Below are positions 37,804 to 47,481 of a stretch of 64,000 bases of DNA, piece by piece. Made by a program: the position numbers and the translations under genes. Numbering within the stretch: position 1 is the first letter of the stretch; each line of letters opens with the position of its first letter. Location of the stretch: positions 5,640,501 through 5,704,500 of the forward strand of contig NZ_AP025732.1 of assembly GCF_023734775.1 (NCBI RefSeq). The letters are read 5' to 3'. The notes below the pieces were generated by a model, which had not been told where the DNA came from, ran no database searches, and was given only the letters and a program-made list of their open reading frames with translations. The stretch is from Nostoc cf. commune SO-36. GTDB lineage: Bacteria > Cyanobacteriota > Cyanobacteriia > Cyanobacteriales > Nostocaceae.

Positions 37804-39037
37804 ATGAGAACGTCATACCAATACAGATTACGCCCAACAAAAACACAGGTTATTCAGCTTGATAGGTGGCTAGATATGTTGAGATGCCAGTACAACTATT
37901 TGTTGGCGGATAGATTTCGTTGGTATGAAGAAAATCGATGCTCAATTAACTCCTGTTCAATATTAGTTTGCCATCTACCAGAGTTAGGAGATAGCCCTAC
38001 ATACAATAGTCAACAAGACTCGTTGCCACAACTAAAGAAGGATCGTCTTTGGTACAAGGAAATTCATTCACAAGTGTTGCAAAATGCAGCTAAAAGAGTT
38101 GAATTAGCTTTTGACAGGTTTCTGGGAGGCGATTGCAATGGCAAACGAAGTGGAAGACCAAGATTCAAAGGGGTTAATCAATACAAAACTTTTACCTATC
38201 CAAAAGTCAAAAGTGATTGTATTGACAATGGTTTTATAACCCTACCTAAGTTTGGCAAGGTAAAGCTAGTACAACATCGGACTATCCCTGACGGATTCAA
38301 AATTAAAACTTGTTCTGTTACGAAAAAGGCTGATGGCTTTTATGTAACATTGAGTCTTGAAGACAAGACTGTACCTACTGTTAAACCAGATTTCAACCCT
38401 GATTCAATAACAGGTATTGACGTTGGGCTAAAAGAATTTCTGACGACCTCTGACTCGGAAGTTGTCGCAATCCCTCAGTATTGCCGCAAGGCTCAAAAAC
38501 GTCTGCGAGTTATCCAAAAGCGTGTATCTCTCTCGCAGGAAGAAAGGTAGTAATCGTAGAAAAAAAGCCGTCAAGCAACTAGGTAGACAACATAAAAAGG
38601 TTGCTGATAAACGTAGAGATTTTCATTTCAAGACCGCTAACAATTTATTGAAAAAATATGATGTTATTGCGGTTGAAGATTTGAATATAAAAGGACTTGC
38701 ACGGACTCGATTAGCGAAGTCTATACTTGATGCTGGATGGTCAAGCTTTCTGTCGATACTAACAAACAAAGCCGAAAACGCTGGTCTGTGTGTTATCCCA
38801 GTAAAAGCATCTGGTACAAGTCAAGACTGTTCTAGTTGCGGCGTGAAGGTTCCCAAAAAACTGCATATTCGATGGCACGACTGCCCTAATTGTGGGTGTA
38901 GTTTAGATCGAGATCATAATGCAGCGATAAATATAAAAAATAGAGCGGTAGGGCATTCCGTTCTTAAAGCCAAGAGTCTCCTAAGCACTAGCCGGATTGT
39001 CTTGGAAGCCTACACTTACTGCAAAGCAGAAGTGTAG
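37804..39037 (+). pseudogene. tnpB: TnpB RNA-guided nuclease, frameshifted
   Basis: The start is ATG 37804 (MRTSYQYRLRPTKTQ); the frame open from 37753 adds upstream non-coding codons. The first frame contains the RuvC-I Asp in GIDVGLKEF and ends at 38550. The +1 frame carries AVEDLNIKG (RuvC-II Glu), the zinc finger CSSCG...CPNCG and [11 protein letters not shown] (RuvC-III Asp). The break is at TATCTCTCTCGCAGG (about 38525-38540). Removing one CTCT reads [15 protein letters not shown] and rejoins the protein, so CT slippage is the likely cause. Inactive as it stands. An omega RNA would normally come from the 3' end of this gene through the right-end hairpin. Confidence 0.88.
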
Positions 39038-39038
39038 G
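39009..39038 (+). other. Right-end hairpin of the TnpB element
   Basis: Stem CCTACACTT-CTGC/GCAG-AAGTGTAGG, overlapping the tnpB stop codon. Its equivalent at 62089-62117 has the same outer stem. In TnpB systems the sequence just past the right end acts as the guide. Confidence 0.65.
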
Positions 39039-39087
39039 AGATGTCACATAACTCAAAGCCTTGGGCGCATATCGAAACGAAACATCA

Positions 39088-39118
39088 AAAAATCCCCTGG
39101 CTAAAAGTCAGGGGATTT
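39088..39118 (-). terminator. Terminator of infC
   Basis: AAAATCCCCTG and TCAGGGGATTTT form a strong stem with T/A tracts on both sides, 31 bp after the infC stop. It could work in both directions. Confidence 0.8.
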
Positions 39119-39148
39119 TCAAACTTGGTCTATTAAACAATTAGAGGA

Positions 39149-39682
39149 TTATTTTTTGGGGGAGATGAGCATCATCATGTTTCGCCCTTCTTTTTTAGGC
39201 GCTTGTTGAAGCTCACCATAAGGCTCCAAATCCGTTGCCATTCGCTTGAGCAAATCTTCTGCTAGGTCGCTGTGCTGAATTTCTCGACCCCGGAACATCA
39301 CAGTCGCTTTGACTTTATCACCATCTTTCAAAAAGCGCTCTGCTTGTTTGACACGAACGTTGTAGTCGTGTTCTTCTATTTTGTAGCGCATCTTAACTTC
39401 TTTGACATCAGCTGTGTGTTGTTTTTTCCGGGCTTCCCGCGCCTTTTTCTCCTGCTCAAACTTATATTTCCCATAGTCCATAATCCGACAAACTGGCGGG
39501 TCAGCTTTGTCACTTATTAGCACCAAATCTAACTCTTTCTCTTCTGCTAGTTGTAGTGCTTCTTGTGGGAGCATAATTCCCAGTTGGGCACCATCAGGAT
39601 CAATTACCCGAATTTTGGGGAAGCGAATTCGTTCGTTAATTTGGGGCAGATCGCGAGTTCTTTTCTTCTCAATCACAGGCAT
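39149..39682 (-). CDS. infC: Translation initiation factor IF-3
   Basis: 177 aa with ATG start. The N-terminal domain ([20 protein letters not shown]), [20 protein letters not shown] linker and C-terminal domain ([19 protein letters not shown]...[13 protein letters not shown]) are all canonical. It binds the 30S subunit and checks start-codon choice. Not followed by rpmI/rplT, as is often the case in cyanobacteria. A terminator lies directly downstream. Confidence 0.97.
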   Translation of the reverse strand: MPVIEKKRTRDLPQINERIRFPKIRVIDPDGAQLGIMLPQEALQLAEEKELDLVLISDKADPPVCRIMDYGKYKFEQEKKAREARKKQHTADVKEVKMRYKIEEHDYNVRVKQAERFLKDGDKVKATVMFRGREIQHSDLAEDLLKRMATDLEPYGELQQAPKKEGRNMMMLISPKK

Positions 39683-40242
39683 TATGATTTGTGGGAGCTC
39701 TTAATGAAGGATTTGGTGTGGTCTAAATTTGCGATGCCTCGGAGGCAAAATATAGAAGTAACTCAGGACTGAAAACATAGTCTACAGTTCTAGGGTAACT
39801 AATCCATAAAATAGTTGCGTCCTCGTATTTGTCATTTTACTAACTCTCAGAGAACTTCTCTGCAATAGTTAATCTAAATTACACAACCTAGACTATGTTA
39901 AATATTATTACAATTATTTAGCAATACTTTATTGCGATGTCTACGACGGGCTACGCCTACGCACTAACAATTAGCTTGGCAGATTGAGTTTTCTCTGGTG
40001 CAATTTAAGCTATTCTAATTCTCCTTATGTTTTGACGCTGCATCCACACTTTGAGTACTTATTTATACATTAATGCTATCGAGTGTTAAATAAATCTGAA
40101 TCAAGCAGGAAGTAAAATTTGTTTACTTTTTACTCATAATCGAAGTATTTTGTCAAGTAGACAAACTCCTACTTCACTGTGGTGACAGCCTGATGAACGA
40201 ATCGGGTAAATTAAGATAAGTAAAGAAAACGCTTTGAACTAA
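39683..40242. other. Intergenic region infC / HEAT protein
   Basis: Divergent promoters must lie here, but no clear pair was picked out. It contains the best copy of a 29-bp interspersed repeat (39934-39962, GCGATGTCTACGACGGGC plus eleven bases). No gene seen. Confidence 0.6.
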
Positions 40243-40923
40243 ATGGCAGCTCTAAGCTTAGAAGAAATTTCTACTCAGTTAGAAAGTCCGAATTTACGCG
40301 ATCGCATGGTAGCCCTTGCTAATCTGCGTAATGTTCCCCCTGAAGATGCAGTCCCTTTGATAAAAAAGGTACTAGACGACGAATCTTTGCAACTGCGATC
40401 GATGGCAATATTTGCCCTCGGAATCAAGCCGACAGCAGAATGTTATTCGATTTTGGTCAGAATTCTCGAAAATGACCCAGATTATGGTATGAGGGCTGAT
40501 GCCGCCGGTGCATTAGGATATTTGGGTGATGCCAGAGCCTTTGAGGTACTATCGCGGGCATTTTATGAAGATACTGATTGGCTAGTACGCTTTAGTGCAG
40601 CAGTTTCTCTTGGTAATATTAAAGACCCCCGTGCCCGTCAAATTCTTCTTCAGGCATTGGATAGCAAAGAAGTAGTATTGCAACAAGCTGCAATCTCTGC
40701 ACTGGGAGAAATTAAAGACATTGAGTCTGTAGATAAAATCCTCCGCTTCGCCCAATCAGATGATTGGTTAGTAAGGCAGCGTTTGGCAGAATCTTTAGGG
40801 AATCTTCCCACCCCCAAGAGCGTTTCCGCTTTGAAATACTTGGAAAAAGACAATCATTTCAACGTTGCTGAGGCAGCGAGGATTGGACTCAAGAAGCTTG
40901 AAGAAATGGACAATCAAGCTTAA
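40243..40923 (+). CDS. nblB: HEAT-repeat protein, probable phycobilisome degradation protein NblB
   Basis: 226 aa formed almost wholly of HEAT/PBS-lyase-like repeats (SPNLRDRMVALANLRNVPPE, DPDYGMRADAAGALGYLGDA, DTDWLVRFSAAVSLGNIKDP, SDDWLVRQRLAESLGNLPTP). Size and repeats match NblB, a relative of the CpcE/CpcF lyase subunits needed for phycobilisome breakdown during nutrient stress. The next gene, 76 bp downstream on the same strand, is a phycobiliprotein lyase, which supports a phycobilisome role. Other small cyanobacterial HEAT proteins look similar, so the name is probable only. Confidence 0.7.
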   Translation: MAALSLEEISTQLESPNLRDRMVALANLRNVPPEDAVPLIKKVLDDESLQLRSMAIFALGIKPTAECYSILVRILENDPDYGMRADAAGALGYLGDARAFEVLSRAFYEDTDWLVRFSAAVSLGNIKDPRARQILLQALDSKEVVLQQAAISALGEIKDIESVDKILRFAQSDDWLVRQRLAESLGNLPTPKSVSALKYLEKDNHFNVAEAARIGLKKLEEMDNQA

Positions 40924-40999
40924 TATAAAAACCTCCTGCTACCTTTTAATAAATAATTAAGTGAGAATCTTAGCATTTTGATGCAGGGTAATTTCATTC

Positions 41000-41566
41000 A
41001 TGAATATTGAAGAGTTTTTTCAGTTGAGTGCCGGTAAATGGTTTTCTCATCGAACTAGTCAACATTTGGCTTTTAATCAATCGGAAAATAGCAAGTCAGA
41101 CATCATCATTGAAACGCTGGCAGTAGATCATCCAGAGGTGAGCAAGCTGTGTCAGAATTACAACATTAATCCTAGTTCTGCTTCTTGTGCTACGAAAATT
41201 AGCTGGAACGGCACAATGGACAAGGATCAAGCAAAACACAGTGGTTCAACTGTGTTAGTTTCGGTTCCTGATGCGGATAATCCAGCCCAAGGAAAATTAC
41301 TGCGAGAAATAGTTGATGCGAAGAAAACTCCAGTTGCCGGACGCTATAAATTTGATAGTGATGGTGCTTTGATTTTAACTATAGAGGATGAAACCATCTG
41401 GTCAGAAGAGCGCCTGTGGTTTGCTAGCCCAAATTTGCGAATGCGGGTAAATGTCCTCAAGAGTTTTGGTGGATTTAGTATCACTTCGTTTACTTCTGAG
41501 ATTCGCATGGGTGGTTTTCCGCCAGCCGAGAAGCCTTCGGAAGCGGCTAATTCAGTATCTAGTTAG
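41000..41566 (+). CDS. CpcS/CpeS-family phycobiliprotein lyase
   Basis: 188 aa. The start [24 protein letters not shown] and later [37 protein letters not shown] and [19 protein letters not shown] are typical of the lipocalin-like S/U-type lyases. These attach phycocyanobilin to a cysteine (often Cys-84) of phycobiliproteins. Which of the S, T or U subtypes it is cannot be decided by eye. Probably co-transcribed with the nblB-like gene upstream. The 3' end overlaps the truncated Uma2 fragment on the opposite strand by 15 bp. Confidence 0.82.
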   Translation: MNIEEFFQLSAGKWFSHRTSQHLAFNQSENSKSDIIIETLAVDHPEVSKLCQNYNINPSSASCATKISWNGTMDKDQAKHSGSTVLVSVPDADNPAQGKLLREIVDAKKTPVAGRYKFDSDGALILTIEDETIWSEERLWFASPNLRMRVNVLKSFGGFSITSFTSEIRMGGFPPAEKPSEAANSVSS

Positions 41567-41959
41567 TTTAATTACAAAACATTCCCTCCAGAAATGGGGG
41601 GAATTAACTAGTAGTCTGTCAAAGACATTTTGACGGATACTAACGGTAGATTCTTTTTTCCATAATTTTTCGTTTTCCAGATTTGCACGGTTTAGCACCA
41701 ACACATCTGGAATGTAACCCGAATCTTTTTCAGGAGGTCTAACTATAACTTGGTTGGGCATGAAGTACGAGAGGTGTAATCGGTCAAACTCAACTGTTAC
41801 TTTTCTTGCTAAAAAACCTTTAACTTCTTCATGTTCCCCCACTGGTTGCGCCATCTCAACAATTTCTCCTTTATGTAGTTCGTAGCGTACTCGTCGGGTT
41901 TCGGGTAGCCAATCGACAAATTCCTCAAAGGTTACTAGCTTGGGTATAGCTTGAGTCAT
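41552..41959 (-). pseudogene. Truncated Uma2-family gene
   Basis: 135 codons. MTQAIPKLVTFEEFVDWLP and SGYIPDVLVLNRANLENEKL are clear Uma2 sequence up to WKKESTVS. The conserved C-terminal half (IEVVSTNW..., YWIVDYLGLGG) is then replaced by unrelated codons. The gene has lost about 70 residues, presumably by deletion next to the lyase gene. Confidence 0.75.
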
Positions 41960-42000
41960 GGCTTTCGAGAATTACTGATGATATAAATATTATCTCTAAT

Positions 42001-42159
42001 CTAGGGGACTGCGGACAGCTTTTTGACCACGGTTAAAAACGGGTCAAGCGCGATCGCATCATCCGTGACAGAATTTTGAGAGTTGGAGTTTTGAACATCA
42101 GAAATGTAACTGGCTAAAACCGGAGTTATCTCTGCCGCAGGTGAAGTCTCTAACAACAC
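42001..42159 (-). other. Short coding-like remnant
   Basis: A 52-codon minus-strand frame (LETSPAAEITPVLASYISDV... then ALDPFLTVVKKLSAVP) ends at TAG 42001 and is closed upstream by an in-frame TGA. It reads like the C terminus of a longer lost gene. No family recognised. Confidence 0.25.
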
Positions 42160-42220
42160 TGTTCAAATCCCATTGCCCGGTTTGAATTTCCCCTACCGTG
42201 TTGCCCACACTGAGAAAACC

Positions 42221-44794
42221 ATGCTAAAGCCTCTCTCTACTGCCCTTAAAATCACCTTCCTAAGCTTCTCACTGCCTCTGCTCTTCGCTGGCAATGCCTG
42301 GGCAAAAACCTGTACAGAAAAGGAAATTGAGACCTACATCAGTGATAAAAATCGACCTGCAATAATTGACTGCGGGGCAGGAGCGGTTCCTGATTTGCTC
42401 AAAGCTCTGAAAAAGGGTGGAACGACAAGCGAGGTTGCTGCTGAAGCTTTAGAATACATCGATACAGATGGTGTTACCGTTGTTCCTACCTTAATTGAAG
42501 CCTTTAAACATGGGACTCTAGATGCTCGTAGAAGCATTTCTTGGGCTTTGGTTGTTCAGGCAAAGAAGGACGAAGAAAAAAAAGTTATTGTGCATCTTTT
42601 TATTGAAGCTCTTCAAGGGCAAGACTTAGAGAACCGAATAATAGCTGCTAATGGCTTAATGTACTTGGTAACGTACTTGGGTGCGGAAGCTAAAGAAGCT
42701 ATTCCTGTACTGGTTGACAACTTGGAGCATAAATACTCTCTTGTTCGTGGGAATGCTGCTTCTGCACTTGGTGCGCTTGGTTTGGATGCTGAAGCGGCTG
42801 TTCCGGCACTGATTAGAAGGCTTAAAGATGAGAATGCAACTGTCCGTACCTTTGCTGCTTCTGCCCTCGGCTCAATTGGCAAAAAGGCAAAAACTTCAAT
42901 TCCCGGTTTGGTTGAATTGCTGAAAGATAGAGATGCGACTGTCCGCGCTAATGCTGCCTATGCTCTGGGATATATCTTCAATAATAACGTAATAAATGTA
43001 GAGTACAAACCTGCTTTTCCTGCGCTGATGACAGCGCTCAAGGATCAAGATGATACCGTGCGTGCCGGATCTGCCTACAGTCTGGAATACTTTGCTCAAG
43101 ACAATAAAGTGGTTGTTCCTGCCTTAATTGCAGCCCTCAAAGATAAGAGTGTCAAAGTTCGTAATCAGGCAGCAACCTCTCTAAGGAACATCTCTAGGCA
43201 ACTACAAGAAGAAGCTAAAAATCTTCAGGAAGCCGAAAAAGCGATCACCGTTGTCAAGCAAATTCAGACGGCTTTCGGCAACTCACCAGAATTTGAAGAT
43301 ACTCGCTTAGGGGTGGATAAAACCTTAGCAACACTTGGCGATCGCAAACAATCGTTTCTGCTCCAATCATCTGCTAAATGGGTTTCAGCCGGAAAAGAGA
43401 TTTGGCTAGCTCATGCAGTATTTTGGCTGGCTCTGATTCTCGTCTATCCTAAGTCGCCTCAAATTCAAGCTATCTTCTTCTGGAATCCCTGGGTGCGGAA
43501 GATTATGGGACTGGGGTATGTAGGCTTTGCCTTGACCTGGATACCCTTTTTGCGGCGATCGCTTTTTGCCCCCTTTCGTGAATCACTGCTTGCCGATGCA
43601 GGGCTGAAGAACTTTAAACCAGCCGCCTACTTTGAGAATTCAGACATCAAAAATCCAAATTCAGGAGAGATTCAACCCATTCAAGCGGCGGTTCCAGGGT
43701 TTAAGGGGCAAGTTGTGCTGGAAGGTGCGTCGGGATTGGGGAAGACGATGTTTTTACGGCATCTCTGCCAGCAGTCGCAGCGAGTTGTGGTGTATCTTCC
43801 GGCAACCAAGTGTGCTGATGGTGTAATTGAGGCAATTCAAAAGAAACTGCATGGAGAGGAGATTAAAGACCCGAAATTTTTACAGAATTTGATTTACAGT
43901 GGTGCGATCGCCATCTGTATTGATGGTTTAAATGAAGTGAGTGCTGACACACGGGCAAAAATTGTCGAGTTCACCGAAAACTACTTCAAGGGCGACATTA
44001 TTCTGGCAACGCAACCAATGGAATGGACACCCCCTTCAACTGCAAAACGGTATGTGATGCAACCATTGGGGCGATCGCACATTCAAGCATTCCTGCTCTC
44101 TCGCAAACCTCTAATCCCTGACTATGCTCCGGTTCGAGAGGAAGTCTATGAACAGTCTTGCTCTCGTTATCTTGAACAAGTGCTAAACGATCGGCAAGCT
44201 TTAGAAGAACTGGAAGCAAATCAACGGATTCTCTCTAATCCAATGGATTTGACCGTGATTGCTGCGATGCTTGCCGCAGGCAAACAGCCTGATTTATTTC
44301 GCTTACAAGAGCAACAGTATACGGTGATGACCGAGGAATACCAGGAAAAGCATTTGAGGCAAGAATTCCCTCTGGATAGTTTCTCGGAAGCGGTCTACCA
44401 AATGCGGCTCAAGGATGAGACACAGTTGCCAGAAGAACAGTTTTTAGAGGAACTATTGGGCATGGAACGGCACAAAATGGTGGTCAGCCGTCAGTCCAAA
44501 GATAGCGAAGGTAAACCTGCTAAAGAATGGCACTTTCGCCATGACAAAATCGCGGAGTTTTTCATTCTTCAGACCTTTCTGGAACACCCAGAGCGACAGG
44601 AGCAACACTTAGGCGATCCGCGCTTTCGAGGTGTATATTTCATGTTGGCGAATTTTCTCAAGTTTGAGGATGCGATCGCTCTCCGCGAAATGTTGATTCA
44701 GTATGCTGCTGACACGAAAGATCACACTGTTAGCGATATGTTTGTCCAGTTGGTGCGATCGCGTAAAGCAGCGTTAATCCAAACGGCAGCATAA
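42221..44794 (+). CDS. Membrane STAND/NACHT-type NTPase with exported HEAT repeats
   Basis: 857 aa from ATG 42221; the longer frame starts at a TTG and lacks sense. A signal sequence (LKITFLSFSLPLLFAGNAWA, then KTC) is followed by about eight HEAT repeats (about 35-345: YSLVRGNAASALGALGLDAE, NATVRTFAASALGSIGKKAK, DATVRANAAYALGYIF). Two hydrophobic helices come next (AHAVFWLALILVYP and IMGLGYVGFALTWIPFL, about 400-450). The cytoplasmic part has Walker A EGASGLGKTMFLRHL (about 500), Walker B AICIDGLNEV (about 565) and a helical C terminus with EWHFRHDKIAEFFILQTFL, typical of NACHT proteins. It thus looks like a receptor whose sensor faces the periplasm and whose NTPase faces the cytoplasm. No effector domain is recognisable. 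Function unknown. Confidence 0.75.
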   Translation: MLKPLSTALKITFLSFSLPLLFAGNAWAKTCTEKEIETYISDKNRPAIIDCGAGAVPDLLKALKKGGTTSEVAAEALEYIDTDGVTVVPTLIEAFKHGTLDARRSISWALVVQAKKDEEKKVIVHLFIEALQGQDLENRIIAANGLMYLVTYLGAEAKEAIPVLVDNLEHKYSLVRGNAASALGALGLDAEAAVPALIRRLKDENATVRTFAASALGSIGKKAKTSIPGLVELLKDRDATVRANAAYALGYIFNNNVINVEYKPAFPALMTALKDQDDTVRAGSAYSLEYFAQDNKVVVPALIAALKDKSVKVRNQAATSLRNISRQLQEEAKNLQEAEKAITVVKQIQTAFGNSPEFEDTRLGVDKTLATLGDRKQSFLLQSSAKWVSAGKEIWLAHAVFWLALILVYPKSPQIQAIFFWNPWVRKIMGLGYVGFALTWIPFLRRSLFAPFRESLLADAGLKNFKPAAYFENSDIKNPNSGEIQPIQAAVPGFKGQVVLEGASGLGKTMFLRHLCQQSQRVVVYLPATKCADGVIEAIQKKLHGEEIKDPKFLQNLIYSGAIAICIDGLNEVSADTRAKIVEFTENYFKGDIILATQPMEWTPPSTAKRYVMQPLGRSHIQAFLLSRKPLIPDYAPVREEVYEQSCSRYLEQVLNDRQALEELEANQRILSNPMDLTVIAAMLAAGKQPDLFRLQEQQYTVMTEEYQEKHLRQEFPLDSFSEAVYQMRLKDETQLPEEQFLEELLGMERHKMVVSRQSKDSEGKPAKEWHFRHDKIAEFFILQTFLEHPERQEQHLGDPRFRGVYFMLANFLKFEDAIALREMLIQYAADTKDHTVSDMFVQLVRSRKAALIQTAA

Positions 44795-45032
44795 GTTTAG
44801 AAATGGGCGATCTCTTGTGCTTGCCTGCAAATTATCAAGCTAAGTAATTATATACTCAAGATAGATGTCATAGTATCTAATATGTGATTATTCTTCAATA
44901 CTGTTAACCGTGGGATTGAAAATTAAGATTTTTCTACATAAAATTAAAAATCTAAAATAAAAAATTGGTAACACTGATGGTTAGGAGTGTTAGAGTTTCA
45001 AGAAATTCACCGAAACTTTTCAGCGGGTATTC

Positions 45033-47227
45033 ATGCTGAAGAAACTACAGAAAAAGCAAATTTCGATAATTGCGGGTGCGGCACTGTTTGCCTTTCTAGC
45101 TGGGGCAATGGTATCAGCACCTGAGATTGGCAAGTCTCTGGGAAAATGGCTCAAACTGAGCCAGAATCAAACAGAGCAAACATCAGACGGTAGCATTGCC
45201 CAATCAGCCGTCTTTCCCCTGATCTCGCAATCGTTGCCAGAACGGGCGGCAAAACTAGCAGCGATCGCAGATCAATCGCGATCGCCAGACCGGAATCGCG
45301 CTCGTTATCTTTTGGCGAGTGATTATATTGAAAGAACCCAAGCGCAAAAAGCCCTAGCTTTACTCCAAGGACTAGAGAAAGACTATCCCGTTCTTGCGCC
45401 CTACATTTTGCTCAAACAAGCCCAGGCAGAGGGTATGCTGGGTGAGGACGGCAAAGCCTCGGATCTCAGACAAAGTGTAGTGAAGTTGTATCCCAAAGAA
45501 GCGGCTACGGTAAAAGCGCTATATCTGATTGCCCAACCGAAGCAACAAGAAATAGCGATCGCTCAATTTCCTGCCAATCCTCTGACTTGGGAAATTATTC
45601 GCAAACGCTTGCAAGAAAATCCCAATCAGCCACAATTACAGTTGATTTTGGCTAAATATGCTTATGACCAGCCAGGCATAGTGGGCGTTTTGGATCAGCT
45701 AGTAAAACAGCCTACCCTGACACCCGAAAACTGGGAACTGATTGGTACAAGCTATTGGGAAAATAGTCAATTTCTCAAAGCGGCAAATGCTTATGCCAAA
45801 GCACCCAAAACATCGCGCAATCTCTACCGTACTGCACGGGGATTACAGGTAGGAGGCAAAGATAGAGAAAAAGCGATTGCTACCTATAAACAATTAGTGC
45901 AGCAGTTTCCGAATACTGAAGAAACTGGAACTGCACTACTGCGGTTAGCAGAAACCGCAAAAACTCCTAAAGACGGCTTACCCTATCTTGATCAGGTAAT
46001 TAGTAAATTTCCAAAACAAGCTGGTACTGCACTGGTACAAAAAGCCAAAACTCTCCAAGCTCTCAAGGATCAAAAGTCAGCTAGCGCAGCGTGGCAATTA
46101 CTCATAGCCAAATACGGCAATTCTGATGAAGCCGCAGAGTATCGCTGGAAAATCGCCCAAGATAAAGCTAAAGTCAAAGATTACGTTGGTGCTTGGCAAT
46201 GGGCAGAGCCAATTGTCACCAACAATCCCAATAGTATTTTGGCTCCGAGAGCAGGCTTTTGGATAGGCAAATGGGCAGCTTCACTAGGGAAACAGCAAGA
46301 ATCTCAAACTGCTTATGAGTTTGTGGTTAGCGAGTTTCCCTACTCTTATTATGCATGGCGAGCAGCAACCATGCTGGGCTAAACGTCGGCAACTTTGACA
46401 ATGTGCGCGTCATGAACCCGGAAATAATCACACCCCAGCGTCCATTACCACCTGCTGGTTCTGAGACTTTCAAAGAACTGTATCTGCTGGGCCAAGACCG
46501 CGATGCCTGGTTACAATGGCAAACAGAATTTCAGAATAAACTTCAGCCAACGGTAGCAGAGCAATTTACTGAAGGGCTGGTGCGGATGGCTAGGGGAGAA
46601 AATCTCATCGGAATTGACAAAATTTCTAAGTTGGAAGATCGGGAAGCACCAGATGAACAAGCCCAATATCAGACTCTCAGCAAACAGAGCAGCTACTGGC
46701 AAGCGCGTTATCCATTTCCCTATTTCCGAGAGATTCAAAAGTGGTCTACTGAGCGTCAACTTAATCCTCTGCTAGTCACCGCTCTGATGCGTCAAGAGTC
46801 ACGGTTTGAGCCAAAAATCAAATCCGTTGCTGATGCTACTGGCTTAATGCAGGTGTTGCCGAGTACAGCTAAATGGATTGCCCCACAAATTAAGCTGGAT
46901 AGCAAAACAATAAACTTAGAAAACCCCAATCAGAACATCATGCTGGGTACATGGTATTTAGATCATACTCATGAGCAATATAACAATAACTCCTTGCTGG
47001 CGATCGCTAGTTACAATGCTGGCCCAGGCAATGTCTCTAAATGGCTGCAAACTCTCACTACAAAAGATCCAGATGAGTTTGTTGAACAAATTCCCTTTGA
47101 TGAAACCAAAAATTATGTGCGGCAAGTATTTGGCAACTACTGGAATTATCTGAGGCTTTACAACCCTGAGATTTCTGGCATTGTAGCAAAGTATTCGACT
47201 ACACACCCAAAACTACCGTCACAGTAA
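45033..47227 (+). pseudogene. slt: Soluble lytic transglycosylase (Slt), frameshifted
   Basis: The first frame (45033-46382) has a membrane anchor (ISIIAGAALFAFLAGAMVSA) and a long TPR-like superhelix, ending at TMLG-stop. The -1 frame carries on with GLNVGNFDNVRVMNPEI and the catalytic domain: ALMRQESRFEPKIKSVADAT (catalytic Glu), GLMQVLPSTAKWIA, NIMLGTWYLDH and IASYNAGPGNVSKWL, to 47227. One missing C in CTGGGCTAAACG (about 46377-46383) explains the break. The enzyme cleaves peptidoglycan between MurNAc and GlcNAc in the periplasm. As read, the catalytic domain is separated from its export signal. A single-base sequencing error remains possible. Confidence 0.9.
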
Positions 47228-47265
47228 TTTTGCTGTTTGAGGGTAGAAAATAAATTTGTAGAATT

Positions 47266-47381
47266 GATCTCGTTTCCAGCCCAGAGGCTGGAAACGAGAT
47301 CAATTGCGGCAGAGCCGCAAGTCTTGAGGCGGAGCCTCAATGACAGGCATTCCCAGTCGGAGACTGGGAACGAGGCAATCC
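47266..47381. repeat. Modular hairpin repeat (four consecutive palindromes)
   Basis: In order: GATCTCGTTTCCAGCC/GGCTGGAAACGAGATC, TTGCGGC/GCCGCAA, TTGAGGC/GCCTCAA and CATTCCCAGTC/GACTGGGAACG. Related modules recur at 63936-64000. Located between slt and map; may end transcripts from both sides. Confidence 0.7.
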
Positions 47382-47481
47382 TGAAAGCTTTTTCTAGACT
47401 GGTTTTTACGTTAAGTTGACACCTATGCAAGTCCTTGCGCCCCTACGTTTGCGGAGTGTACCGGAGGGATGAGATATCTTT

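Larger units (their letters stand above)
37464..39038 (+). mobile_element. IS200/IS605-group TnpB element carrying an RHH gene, no tnpA
   Basis: The left end is a hairpin at 37464-37495, preceded by CAGAAG and followed by ATGAATG. The right end is a hairpin at 39009-39038 overlapping the tnpB stop. The same left context (CAGAAG(T/C)CCCA...GTGG(G/T)ATGAATG) and right context (GGAAGCCTACACT...AGTGTAGG) occur at the second TnpB element (60721-62117), so these ends are supported by comparison. Between them lie a minus-strand ribbon-helix-helix gene and the frameshifted tnpB. Without TnpA, movement would need help in trans. Confidence 0.7.
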
